This document shows positions 1 through 5,616 of a DNA stretch of 12,501 nucleotides, one piece after another. The DNA comes from Thermoprotei archaeon (GTDB lineage: Archaea; Thermoproteota; Thermoprotei_A; Sulfolobales; Ignisphaeraceae). The notes beneath the pieces are model-generated. The model did not search any database. It had not been told where the DNA came from and was given only the letters and a program-made list of their open reading frames with translations. How positions within the stretch are numbered: the stretch's first letter is position 1; each line of letters opens with the position of its first letter. Made by a program: the position numbers and the translations under genes. The stretch is taken from positions 1 to 12,501 of the forward strand of contig QMWT01000025.1 in the NCBI GenBank assembly GCA_003661775.1, read 5' to 3'.

Positions 1-123
1 AATTCCCCTAACACTTATTCTAGTAGCTACACCTTTCCTAACCATCTTCCTAGCTGTACACTTCGACGGGTCATCCTCACCGTAGTCAACAACCATGATC
101 CTCGGCAACACTGTTTTAACCAT
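1..123 (-). CDS. tsr3: Tsr3-like rRNA aminocarboxypropyltransferase, N-terminal part
   Basis: The reverse strand reads MVKTVLPRIMVVDYGEDDP followed by SKCTARKMVRKGVATRISV and stays open to the window edge, so the gene is truncated at position 1 (41 codons visible). The VxDYxxDDPxKCTxRKMVRxGxA pattern is the N-terminal signature of the Tsr3/DUF367 family. These enzymes transfer the 3-amino-3-carboxypropyl group of S-adenosylmethionine to a hypermodified nucleotide of small-subunit rRNA. I chose ATG at 123 because AGGTG lies about 9 nt upstream; an in-frame GTG at 129 and TTG at 150 are alternatives. An A/T-rich element at 161-176 could be the promoter, shared with the divergent gene at 211. 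The catalytic part is outside the window, so the call rests on the N-terminal motif only. Confidence 0.72.
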   Translation of the reverse strand, partial: MVKTVLPRIMVVDYGEDDPSKCTARKMVRKGVATRISVRGI

Positions 124-160
124 ACTCACAGCACCTACTATCCCGATCAAGACTTCCTAT

Positions 161-178
161 GAATAATATTTTTATTCC
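161..178. promoter_or_regulatory. A/T-rich divergent promoter region
   Basis: An A/T block (aatatttttatt) lies between the tsr3-like gene (minus) and the RAM-domain gene (plus). It is about 35-45 nt from both start codons and can be read as a TATA box in either direction. The assignment is positional only. Confidence 0.4.
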
Positions 179-210
179 GGAGCTCGCTTGAAAGATGCGG
201 TGAGGCTAGA

Positions 211-459
211 GTGCCTGAAGCGATCGTACTTATAAACACAGATATTGGTGCCGAGGAGGAGGTACTTAACCAGCTCATGAATGTCGAAGGTGTCAAGGAA
301 GCATACATAGTCTACGGAGTATACGATATCATAGCCAAGGTTGAAGCACCTACTACCGAGAAGCTTAAGGAGATAATAACGCTGAGCATAAGGAAGATCC
401 CTAAGGTACGTTCAACCTTAACCATGATAGTTGTGGAGACAAAACTTAGGCAGAAGTAG
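211..459 (+). CDS. Stand-alone Lrp/AsnC ligand-binding (RAM) domain protein
   Basis: This is an 82-residue protein that consists only of the RAM/AsnC_trans_reg fold. Its beta-alpha-beta-beta-alpha-beta pattern reads: AIVLINTDIGAEEEVLNQL, GVKEAYIVYGVYDIIAKVEA, a KLKEIITLSIRKIPKVRST helix, then LTMIVVE. There is no helix-turn-helix, so it does not bind DNA by itself in the way full-length Lrp does. Family members of this size form dimers and rings that bind small effectors such as amino acids, and may pair with DNA-binding partners. The GTG start at 211 is preceded by GGTGAGG (199-205). The gene ends 3 nt before tiaS, so the two are probably co-transcribed. The ligand and any link to tRNA modification are unknown. 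Confidence 0.85.
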   Translation: MPEAIVLINTDIGAEEEVLNQLMNVEGVKEAYIVYGVYDIIAKVEAPTTEKLKEIITLSIRKIPKVRSTLTMIVVETKLRQK

Positions 460-462
460 ATC

Positions 463-1836
463 GTGGAGGAGCTGCATATAGGTCTAGACGATTTCGATTC
501 TTACAATGGAGGGTGTACGACGCATCTCGCTGCCTTTTTGTGCTACGCTCTGCTAAAGTTTCGAAATGCCAAATTATTAGATCTCCCACACCTGGTAAGG
601 CTGAATCCTTCCATACCCTGGAAGACCCGTGGAAACGGAGCCGTAGCCATACATCTCCAAGTTCCTAAGGATAATGTTGAAGATGTTGTGGAACTGGTAC
701 TCAGGTTTGTGCATAAATACGCAAAGATTTTCGCTGGTCCGGATCAGGAACCCGGAGTGGTGATTATCAGAGGCTCTCTACCAAAATACCTCAGAGACCT
801 CTACAGGTTAGCTGTATCGGACTACGTGGTTGAAGACTATGTGAAACAGCTTCTACGCAGGGATAACGCGATTGTGGACGGTGGAAGAGGTGTTGTAGGT
901 GCTACAGCAGCTTTATCATGGTGGCTCTACAGAGGCGATTACACTTACGAGCTTCTGACCTACAGAACTGCAGATAAGAAGTCTCCCTATAGATGCATAG
1001 ACGCTAAGAGTGTCATAGAATACGATCGCGAATATGGGGCGTACACATTCAATAATGTAGAGTACCTGCCCAGAAACAGGGTGCGTATACTCATCTCTCC
1101 GCATGGACCTGACCCTGTTCTCTACGGGGTGAGGGGCGACGACTTAAATGCCGTACTGAAGGCACTTGACAAAATAACAGTCTGTGAAACTATAGATGCG
1201 TGGGCTGTGTTCCGAACGAACCAGGGCACCGACGACCATGCTGTGCCGCGCAAAGCAGATGATGTGAAGCCTTACAGAACAGCATCCCTGCTTCTCACAA
1301 TAGCTTCGGAGCCCCAGCGTTTACCTGGGGGACACGTATCTCTAGTAGGCTGTGACGATAGCGGGTGTATACGTCTCGTATTCTTTAAAAAGACAGGGCT
1401 TACGAAGATCGCGTCACAGCTCACCAAGGGGGATATCGTCAAGGTCTTAGGTTCTGCCAAGCTCTGGAGTGATGGCAGGCTGTCGTTCCACGTAGAGAAG
1501 ATCGAGATCGTTAAACTGCAAGATTTGGAGATAACACTTGTACCTACCTGTCCTAGGTGTGGAGGCTCCATGGAGTCGCTGGGCAAGGATAAAGGGTATA
1601 GATGCAGGAAATGCGGATACCGTGTAAAGTTCCTAACGAAAAAGCGCTCCTTCAACCCGCGCATGATAGCTGCTGGTGTGTACGTACCACCACCCTCAGC
1701 AATGAAGCATCTACTGAAACCATTGAAGAGAATTGGTTTGGAGAAGAGACTGTGGAGACCCTTAGAGATACTGCCCGATACGCCCTATATACACGTACGT
1801 GATGTTCGCAACCTGCTAAAAATTCTCGTAAACTGA
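463..1836 (+). CDS. tiaS: tRNA(Ile2) 2-agmatinylcytidine synthetase TiaS
   Basis: TiaS uses ATP and agmatine to convert C34 of the AUA-reading tRNA-Ile to agmatidine, which lets archaea distinguish AUA from AUG. The 457-residue protein has the family architecture. The N-terminal kinase-like domain carries GLDDFDSYNGGCTTHLA (residues 7-23), which includes the conserved threonines. RLNPSIPWKTRGNGAVAIHL follows, then the ferredoxin-like region and the VLYGVRGD segment. An OB-fold runs from about residue 275 to 355 (GGHVSLVGCD, KGDIVKVLGSAKL). A C-terminal zinc ribbon has C363-x2-C366 and C381-x2-C384, and the tail VPPPSAMKHLLKPLKRIG is also typical. The start is GTG at 463, 3 nt after the preceding stop codon. 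Length and all motifs agree with the family and nothing appears missing. Confidence 0.96.
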   Translation: MEELHIGLDDFDSYNGGCTTHLAAFLCYALLKFRNAKLLDLPHLVRLNPSIPWKTRGNGAVAIHLQVPKDNVEDVVELVLRFVHKYAKIFAGPDQEPGVVIIRGSLPKYLRDLYRLAVSDYVVEDYVKQLLRRDNAIVDGGRGVVGATAALSWWLYRGDYTYELLTYRTADKKSPYRCIDAKSVIEYDREYGAYTFNNVEYLPRNRVRILISPHGPDPVLYGVRGDDLNAVLKALDKITVCETIDAWAVFRTNQGTDDHAVPRKADDVKPYRTASLLLTIASEPQRLPGGHVSLVGCDDSGCIRLVFFKKTGLTKIASQLTKGDIVKVLGSAKLWSDGRLSFHVEKIEIVKLQDLEITLVPTCPRCGGSMESLGKDKGYRCRKCGYRVKFLTKKRSFNPRMIAAGVYVPPPSAMKHLLKPLKRIGLEKRLWRPLEILPDTPYIHVRDVRNLLKILVN

Positions 1837-1839
1837 AAG

Positions 1840-1861
1840 GACCCCTCTGTTTCCTGTAGAG
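1840..1861. repeat. 22-nt repeat, copy 1 (diverged)
   Basis: This segment matches 2139-2160 at 20 of 22 positions (gacccctctgYttcctgtRgag, where Y and R are the two differences). It is followed by agcccacctt, and a similar agcccacctt also occurs inside the RNase P RNA gene at 2188-2197. Both substitutions keep a possible 6-bp hairpin on the plus strand. Confidence 0.6.
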
Positions 1862-2105
1862 CCCACCTTTTTCCCACAGCTCCCCAAGTACTTGTTCATG
1901 GATCTTCGAGAACTGGTTCCAGACCCCACAGTTTCTAGTGGAGCTACAGTATGATTGAGGAACTTACGAGAAGTATCCAATATAGAAGCAAGATCGTGAT
2001 AATTATACAAACCATAACTACAGTGATCTAATGTTTTGTAGCTACGATTCTCAAAGCTATGCATCAGAACTATAGGGGTGTAGCTCTCGTGAACCTAATT
2101 AAGTT

Positions 2106-2124
2106 AGACAATGATGCATTGTCT
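2106..2124. repeat. Perfect 8-bp inverted repeat
   Basis: The arms agacaatg and cattgtct flank a 3-nt loop. The element lies about 45 nt beyond the predicted 3' end of the RNase P RNA on the minus strand. It could be a processing or pausing hairpin, or a small operator; no T-run follows directly. Confidence 0.5.
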
Positions 2125-2138
2125 GAAGGAGTATTACC

Positions 2139-2160
2139 GACCCCTCTGCTTCCTGTGGAG
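2139..2160. repeat. 22-nt repeat, copy 2, beside the RNase P RNA 3' end
   Basis: This is the partner of 1840-1861, at an offset of 299 nt. It begins about 8 nt beyond the base of the RNase P P1 stem, on the 3' side of that RNA. It may be part of the 3' trailer. Confidence 0.6.
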
Positions 2161-2167
2161 GTGCTGG

Positions 2168-2504
2168 GCGGAGCCCCGATCCCGCTATAGCCCACCTTCT
2201 GTACTGCGGCGGCATTTGGCTAAGCGGCCTACCCGCACCTCGCGCGGCCCTCATCGGCGCTACTCGGCCTTACTCCCCCGGGGTCGGCCGTTTCAACGCT
2301 CCCACCAGCATCGTCGGCGGGTTAGCTGGCCCCCGGTTACCCGGGAGCCCTCGCCGCCTCATCCTCATATGCTGGTGGACGTGTCGTTTCTGTGCCGGAG
2401 CCGCGGGGTTTCCCCGCGCCCCTTGCGGGGCCCGGGTGCCGCGCGGAGGGTGGTGCTTCCACAGGGGTGGACCCCCGTAGCCGCCAGCGGGATCGGGGCT
2501 CCGC
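2168..2504 (-). ncRNA. rnpB: RNase P RNA
   Basis: This is the catalytic RNA that removes the 5' leader of pre-tRNAs, working with archaeal Pop5/Rpp proteins. On the minus strand the conserved regions appear in order. GGGGAAACCCC is followed by CACAGAAACGACAC (CR-II-like). Next comes GGGAGTAAGGCCGAGTAG (CR-IV, matching the bacterial GAGCAAGGCCAAAUAG). GGGTAGGCCGCTTAGCC and finally ACAGAAGGTGGGCTA (CR-V) complete the set. A perfect 19-bp P1 stem joins 2486-2504 to 2168-2186 and defines the ends, giving about 337 nt. GAAGCACCACC near the 5' end can pair with GGTGGGCT to form P4. The gene is strikingly GC-rich against its A/T-rich surroundings, as expected for a structured RNA in a hyperthermophile. 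AATAAA at 2529-2534 (minus) sits about 27 nt upstream of the predicted 5' end. The exact ends are inferred from P1. Confidence 0.95.
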
Positions 2505-2528
2505 GAATATGTAATGATCTTTGCAGGG

Positions 2529-2534
2529 TTTATT
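2529..2534 (-). promoter_or_regulatory. TATA-like box of the RNase P RNA gene
   Basis: CTCAATAAACCC on the minus strand places AATAAA about 27 nt upstream of the P1-defined 5' end at 2504, the usual archaeal TATA-to-start distance. Confidence 0.5.
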
Positions 2535-2576
2535 GAGTTAACCGTACGCTGGGAGGCTTAGCGTTAGAAAATAATG

Positions 2577-2774
2577 TTATATAGGCGGGATCAAGATCTG
2601 TAATATGAGTACGATCGCTATAGTAGCAACTGCCATGGCTATTATCGCGTATGGGCTGAGCTTTATCCCGCCTTCAACATCTTCATAGAAGGCTATGAGA
2701 CCAGCGTAGCTGGCTAGACCTCCTGGTCTTCTCCTTCTAGAAGAACTTCTCTTTCTGCGTTGCCTAGCTGGCAT
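2577..2774 (-). CDS. secG: Preprotein translocase subunit Sec61-beta
   Basis: This is the small tail-anchored subunit of the archaeal SecYE-beta protein-export channel. The protein has a basic N-terminus (PARQRRKRSSSRRRRPGG). The family block GLASYAGLIAFYEDVEGGIKLSP follows. A single C-terminal membrane helix (YAIIAMAVATIAIVLILQIL) ends in IPPI. The length (65 residues from ATG 2774) is normal for the archaeal family. An in-frame ATG at 2789 would add five residues (MWKQA). I prefer 2774 because the TATA-like TTTTATTA at 2809-2816 (minus) predicts a transcript start near 2786, which excludes or barely reaches the upstream ATG. On the minus strand the gene precedes the RNase P RNA gene, with a T-rich stretch (TTATTTTCT) between them. 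It diverges from the mazG-like gene. Confidence 0.92.
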   Translation of the reverse strand: MPARQRRKRSSSRRRRPGGLASYAGLIAFYEDVEGGIKLSPYAIIAMAVATIAIVLILQILIPPI

Positions 2775-2805
2775 GGCTTGTTTCCACATTATAGCTTGAG
2801 CAGCG

Positions 2806-2817
2806 GGTAATAAAAAC
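2806..2817. promoter_or_regulatory. Divergent A/T-rich promoter between Sec61-beta and mazG
   Basis: The element ggtaataaaaac gives TTTTATTA about 26 nt upstream of the probable Sec61-beta leader on the minus strand. On the plus strand AATAAAA lies about 30-40 nt before the mazG-like start. It may serve both genes; this is inferred from spacing. Confidence 0.45.
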
Positions 2818-2852
2818 AGTTGGCGTCTACAATGTAACTGGTGTGGCTAGGT

Positions 2853-3113
2853 ATGAAAATCTCTGAAGCTCAGCACTTGATTAGAGAGGCTTATTACGGT
2901 CGTGATAAGGCTAGAGGTCTATACGCAACTTTTACCTGGCTTGTTGAAGAAGTTGGTGAGCTTGCTAACGCGATACTTGAAGGAGATAGGGATAACATTG
3001 AAGAAGAGATAGCCGATGTTCTGGCATGGCTTCTCTCTGTGGCTAATCTGCTCGAGGTAGATGTTGAAAAAGCTTTCATTAAGAAGTACGCCGCGAAAGG
3101 TCCTCCACCATGA
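2853..3113 (+). CDS. MazG-like nucleotide pyrophosphohydrolase
   Basis: This 86-residue all-alpha protein belongs to the MazG/dUTPase-like NTP pyrophosphohydrolase superfamily, whose members hydrolyse (d)NTPs to the monophosphate and pyrophosphate for nucleotide-pool cleaning. The metal-binding acidic pairs are present: WLVEEVGELANAI (E32, E33, E36) and IEEEIADVLAWLL (E51, E52, D55). The short, single-domain length suits the MazG-like branch and not the two-domain bacterial MazG. I chose ATG 2853 because GGTGTGG lies about 6 nt upstream; a GTG at 2841 would add four residues. The stop overlaps the ATG of the next gene (ATGA), implying translational coupling to the SWIM protein. The substrate cannot be told from sequence. 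Confidence 0.88.
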   Translation: MKISEAQHLIREAYYGRDKARGLYATFTWLVEEVGELANAILEGDRDNIEEEIADVLAWLLSVANLLEVDVEKAFIKKYAAKGPPP

Positions 3114-3475
3114 ACAGCTATTCTGCCAAGATCAAAGAAGCACTAAGCTCTAGAAGAATCTTGTTAATCCGTTACAGAGAAGAAGGGCGAAGCATAGATC
3201 TCTGGATATTCCACGGTGTTGAAAGAGACTACCTGTTGATACCGGGTAGATTTTGTACGTGTCACGATTATGTAGTGAACGTGGCTTCTAGAGGTATTAA
3301 AAAGAGGTGTTACCATATCCAAACTCTTGACGAGGCCGTGAACAGAGGTATGTACAGGGTATTGGAACTAAGTAACTATGAGGTTGTAAAGCAGATACTG
3401 CTCGAAGTGATATTGCGGAGTAGAAGCAACGAATTGCGAAGATTGCTTTCACAGTATCCTAGACGGGATTCGTAA
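3110..3475 (+). CDS. SWIM zinc-finger domain protein
   Basis: This 121-residue protein has a SWIM-type zinc-binding signature, CxCx15CxH, made of C49, C51, C67 and H69 (RFCTCHDYVVNV through KKRCYHI). The preceding segment (IDLWIFHGVERDYLLIPGR) fits the beta-rich start of a SWIM domain, and a helical C-terminus (EVVKQILLEVILRSRSNELRRLLSQ) follows. SWIM domains bind nucleic acid or protein partners. Small archaeal versions are mostly uncharacterised, although eukaryotic SWIM proteins such as SWS1/ZSWIM7 partner Rad51 paralogs. The start overlaps the mazG stop by 4 nt, so the two proteins are probably made together. The specific function is unknown. Confidence 0.82.
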   Translation: MNSYSAKIKEALSSRRILLIRYREEGRSIDLWIFHGVERDYLLIPGRFCTCHDYVVNVASRGIKKRCYHIQTLDEAVNRGMYRVLELSNYEVVKQILLEVILRSRSNELRRLLSQYPRRDS

Positions 3476-3516
3476 AATACTAGTAACTGCTCGGCATCTT
3501 CGGCTAATATGAACAG

Positions 3517-3525
3517 GATAAAAAG
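3517..3525 (+). promoter_or_regulatory. TATA-like box before the elf1-like gene
   Basis: GATAAAAAG lies about 39-47 nt upstream of the GTG start at 3564, so a transcript would begin near 3548 and have a short leader. A 12-nt unit (aagctaagtggt) is repeated in tandem at about 3526-3549, between this box and the start. Confidence 0.4.
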
Positions 3526-3563
3526 AAGCTAAGTGGTAAGCTAAGTGTAAGGGGCTGAGAAAA

Positions 3564-3899
3564 GTGGGTAGGAGAAGGAGAAAGAGATATAAGAAGCCGA
3601 TTAGGGTCGTGAAGAAGCTCCCAACGATGTTCCAATGCCCAGTTTGTGGGCAGGTAACGCTATCTATATCCATAGACCGTGATGCCAGGGTAGCGCGGAT
3701 AGTGTGCACAAACTCTGAGTGCGGACTTCGTTGTGTAGTGAAGAATGTTCCTGAGATATTTCAGCCTGTGGATGTTTATGCAAGATTTCTCGATGCCTAT
3801 GCTAAAGGTGAAGCAGAGACTTTCTGCAGTGAGGAGATGTCGGAGGAAATAAGTGAAGAGGTAGAACCTGTTGAGGCTGTGGAGAGGGAAAGTAGCTAA
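3564..3899 (+). CDS. Elf1-like transcription elongation factor (zinc ribbon)
   Basis: This 111-residue protein starts with a strongly basic tail (GRRRRKRYKKPIRVVKK). A zinc ribbon follows: C25-x2-C28 (FQCPVCGQ) and C48-x4-C53 (VCTNSEC). The helical segment VYARFLDAYAKGEAE comes next, and an acidic tail (EEMSEEISEEVEPVEAVERE) ends the protein. This is the layout of Elf1, a eukaryotic elongation factor that travels with RNA polymerase; archaeal homologues occur mainly in Thermoproteota and Asgard lineages. The second cysteine pair is spaced CxxxxC where CxxC is usual. The GTG start is preceded by GGGG at 3551-3554. The last 29 nt overlap the GGGP synthase gene in another frame. Confidence 0.82.
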   Translation: MGRRRRKRYKKPIRVVKKLPTMFQCPVCGQVTLSISIDRDARVARIVCTNSECGLRCVVKNVPEIFQPVDVYARFLDAYAKGEAETFCSEEMSEEISEEVEPVEAVERESS

Positions 3900-4647
3900 A
3901 TACATTGAGGAGAAGCTTGGATCAGGTGGAGTAGTGCATTTCTCACTAGTTGACCCTGCGAAGATAGACCTAGCGAAACTGCCTAAGCTAGCGGAGGAGC
4001 TCGCCGAAGCAGGAACAGATGCTTTTCTCGTAGGTGGAAGTTTAGCGGTTTCTGAAAGCGATGTCGACGTTGTTGTTGAAGGTCTGAGAGCTTCAGCGCT
4101 TCCAGTGATACTTTTCCCGGGTAACGTGAATGGTATTTCGAGGAAGGCCGACGCCATACTCTTTATGTCGTTGCTTAACTCTGACGATGTTTATTATGTC
4201 ACGGGTGCTCAGGTCACAGCAGCGCCTATAGTAAGGAGGTACGGGTTGGAGGTTCTGCCCACAGCATACATAATAGTTGGGTACGGCGGAGCAGCAGGTT
4301 TCATAGGTAGAGCTAGGCCCATACCCTACGACAAGCCTGAGCTTGCGGTCGCTTACGCGATCGCTGGGGAGATGTTGGGGATGAAGTTCATATATCTCGA
4401 GGCGGGCTCTGGTGCACCGCGTCCTGTACCTCCTCAAACCGTATCGTGTGTCAAGAAAAGTTTGGTAAGAGCGAAACTCATTGTAGGTGGAGGAATTCGC
4501 TCACCTGAAATAGCTGAGGAAATCGCGCGTGCAGGCGCAGATATAGTGGTTACAGGGAATGTGATAGAAGACGATGTCTCCAAGGCCAAGAGGATAATCA
4601 AAAAGGTTAAAGAGATGGGTAAAGGTGGTCAAGGAAGTAAGGCGTGA
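3871..4647 (+). CDS. Geranylgeranylglyceryl phosphate synthase
   Basis: GGGPS joins geranylgeranyl diphosphate to sn-glycerol-1-phosphate, making the first ether bond of archaeal membrane lipids. The 258-residue TIM-barrel carries the family motifs: VVHFSLVDPAK (22-31), FLVGGS (52-57), LFPGN (81-85), YLEAGSGAP (175-183), VGGGIRSPE (205-213) and the phosphate-binding TGN (228-230). The start is TTG 3871 (MRLWRGKVAKYI), which matches the usual KLWxGKVxxYI N-terminus; GAGGTAG about 7 nt upstream (3858-3864) supports it. The gene begins 29 nt inside the elf1-like gene, so translation of the two is probably coupled. It ends 7 nt before the convergent rpiA stop. Confidence 0.96.
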   Translation: MRLWRGKVAKYIEEKLGSGGVVHFSLVDPAKIDLAKLPKLAEELAEAGTDAFLVGGSLAVSESDVDVVVEGLRASALPVILFPGNVNGISRKADAILFMSLLNSDDVYYVTGAQVTAAPIVRRYGLEVLPTAYIIVGYGGAAGFIGRARPIPYDKPELAVAYAIAGEMLGMKFIYLEAGSGAPRPVPPQTVSCVKKSLVRAKLIVGGGIRSPEIAEEIARAGADIVVTGNVIEDDVSKAKRIIKKVKEMGKGGQGSKA

Positions 4648-4654
4648 TGTACTT

Positions 4655-5359
4655 TTATCTCTTGAACACGACCTTATATCCACCATCTTCGTATCCTATT
4701 ACTAGAACGTCTACGAAGTCCCGCGGAAAAATACCCGTTGCAACAACACCTACTATAGTGGTGAGACGGCGGTCTACCTGTACGGGATCTGAGATAGGAC
4801 CTGTATATACATCTACTATGAAGTTTCCATTATCGGTAACCACAGGTCCTAGTTTACCGCGTCCCCTCCTCAAGATGTATCCGTATCCCAATCTCTTCAA
4901 TTCTCTCAACACTAACGGTGTCGAGAATGGTACTACCTCTACAGGTACAGGTGTTTTTGAACCCAGACGTGGTGAGAGCTTGGTGCTATCTACGATAAAT
5001 ATACGGTACCTTGATAGAGAAGCCAACACCTTTTCGCGAAGAAGTGCGCCTCCACCACCCTTAATCATATCAAGATTTTCGGAAACTTCGTCAGCGCCAT
5101 CTATATAGACGTCGATTTGGTCATCGACCAGTGAGAAGGGTTCAACTGTTCTTATCCCTCGTTTAGACAATGCATACGTGGTATCCAAACTAGATGAATA
5201 GAAGAAAGACCTTGAAACTTGTGGAGAGTTACAGCTTAGAATCTCTATGAACTTCTTAACGGTGGAGCCGCTGCCAATACCAACGACGCACCCATCTCTG
5301 CATATCTCTCGGAAAATCTCATATGCACCCCGAGCTGCAGCTACCTTACCCTGCTCCAT
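4655..5359 (-). CDS. rpiA: Ribose-5-phosphate isomerase A
   Basis: RpiA interconverts ribose 5-phosphate and ribulose 5-phosphate. In Thermoproteota it supplies pentoses without a full oxidative pentose phosphate pathway. The 234-residue protein shows GIGSGSTVKKF (27-37), the phosphate-binding loop; DGADEVS (87-93); and KGGGGALLREK (100-110), which contains the catalytic glutamate E109. The C-terminal block PVEVVPF is also present. ATG 5359 is preceded by GAGGGGGG a few nt upstream on the minus strand. A TATA-like element at 5391-5399 lies about 35 nt upstream and is probably shared with tRNA-Ala in the other direction. The gene converges on GGGP synthase. Confidence 0.96.
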   Translation of the reverse strand: MEQGKVAAARGAYEIFREICRDGCVVGIGSGSTVKKFIEILSCNSPQVSRSFFYSSSLDTTYALSKRGIRTVEPFSLVDDQIDVYIDGADEVSENLDMIKGGGGALLREKVLASLSRYRIFIVDSTKLSPRLGSKTPVPVEVVPFSTPLVLRELKRLGYGYILRRGRGKLGPVVTDNGNFIVDVYTGPISDPVQVDRRLTTIVGVVATGIFPRDFVDVLVIGYEDGGYKVVFKR

Positions 5360-5390
5360 AAACCCCCCTCAATCGTATCGATAACCAATA

Positions 5391-5399
5391 CTTAAATAG
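5391..5399. promoter_or_regulatory. Near-symmetric TATA element shared by rpiA and tRNA-Ala
   Basis: CTTAAATAG reads as CTATTTAAG on the other strand, so it can serve both directions. It predicts a transcript start near 5420 for tRNA-Ala (5425) and near 5367 for rpiA (ATG at 5359). Both distances are about 26 nt, as expected for TBP-dependent initiation. Confidence 0.55.
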
Positions 5400-5424
5400 G
5401 TTGTTCGGGGCTGAAAACCGTGGA

Positions 5425-5501
<77 letters not shown>

Positions 5502-5570
5502 ACAAATAATCATGGATGCGTTTTCCGTAAATTTCGGCGAGGTTGTTAAACATTTACGCTTACCCCCTTG

Positions 5571-5577
5571 TTTAAAT
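5571..5577 (+). promoter_or_regulatory. TATA box before the YwgA/Panacea-like gene
   Basis: TTTAAAT lies about 40-46 nt upstream of ATG 5617, predicting a transcript start near 5600 and a leader of about 17 nt that contains the GGGAG ribosome binding site at 5606-5610. Confidence 0.5.
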
Positions 5578-5616
5578 GGTAATACCTCTATACCTATAGT
5601 AAGCTGGGAGCAGAAT

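Larger units (their letters stand above)
1837..2138. other. Intergenic stretch without a convincing gene; diverged repeat copy
   Basis: About 300 bp separate tiaS from the 3' flank of the RNase P RNA gene. The only ORF of any size is an 82-codon minus-strand frame (1816-2064). It overlaps the tiaS end and has no recognisable domain or ribosome binding site, so I do not call it. The stretch has a T5 run at 1868-1872 that could end tiaS transcription, one copy of a 22-nt repeat (1840-1861) and a short palindrome (2106-2124). It is much more A/T-rich than the neighbouring RNA gene. Confidence 0.5.

Noticed and set aside
1272..1664. 130-codon minus-strand ORF within tiaS
   Set aside because: It is opposite the conserved OB-fold and zinc-ribbon coding sequence of tiaS, and is serine/leucine-rich shadow sequence.
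1816..2064. 82-codon minus-strand ORF overlapping the tiaS end
   Set aside because: There is no recognisable domain, no ribosome binding site and a low-complexity composition; it reads through the repeat copy at 1840.
2111..2536. 141-codon plus-strand ORF rich in Arg and Pro
   Set aside because: It is the antisense of the GC-rich RNase P RNA gene; the composition comes from that RNA and there is no protein family match or ribosome binding site.
3526..3549. Two 12-nt tandem units (aagctaagtggt) as a CRISPR-like or operator array
   Set aside because: There are only two copies with no spacers; it is probably a small slippage duplication in a leader.
3660..4157. 165-codon minus-strand ORF opposite the Elf1-like and GGGPS genes
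   Set aside because: It is a shadow of two well-supported plus-strand genes, with no domain of its own.
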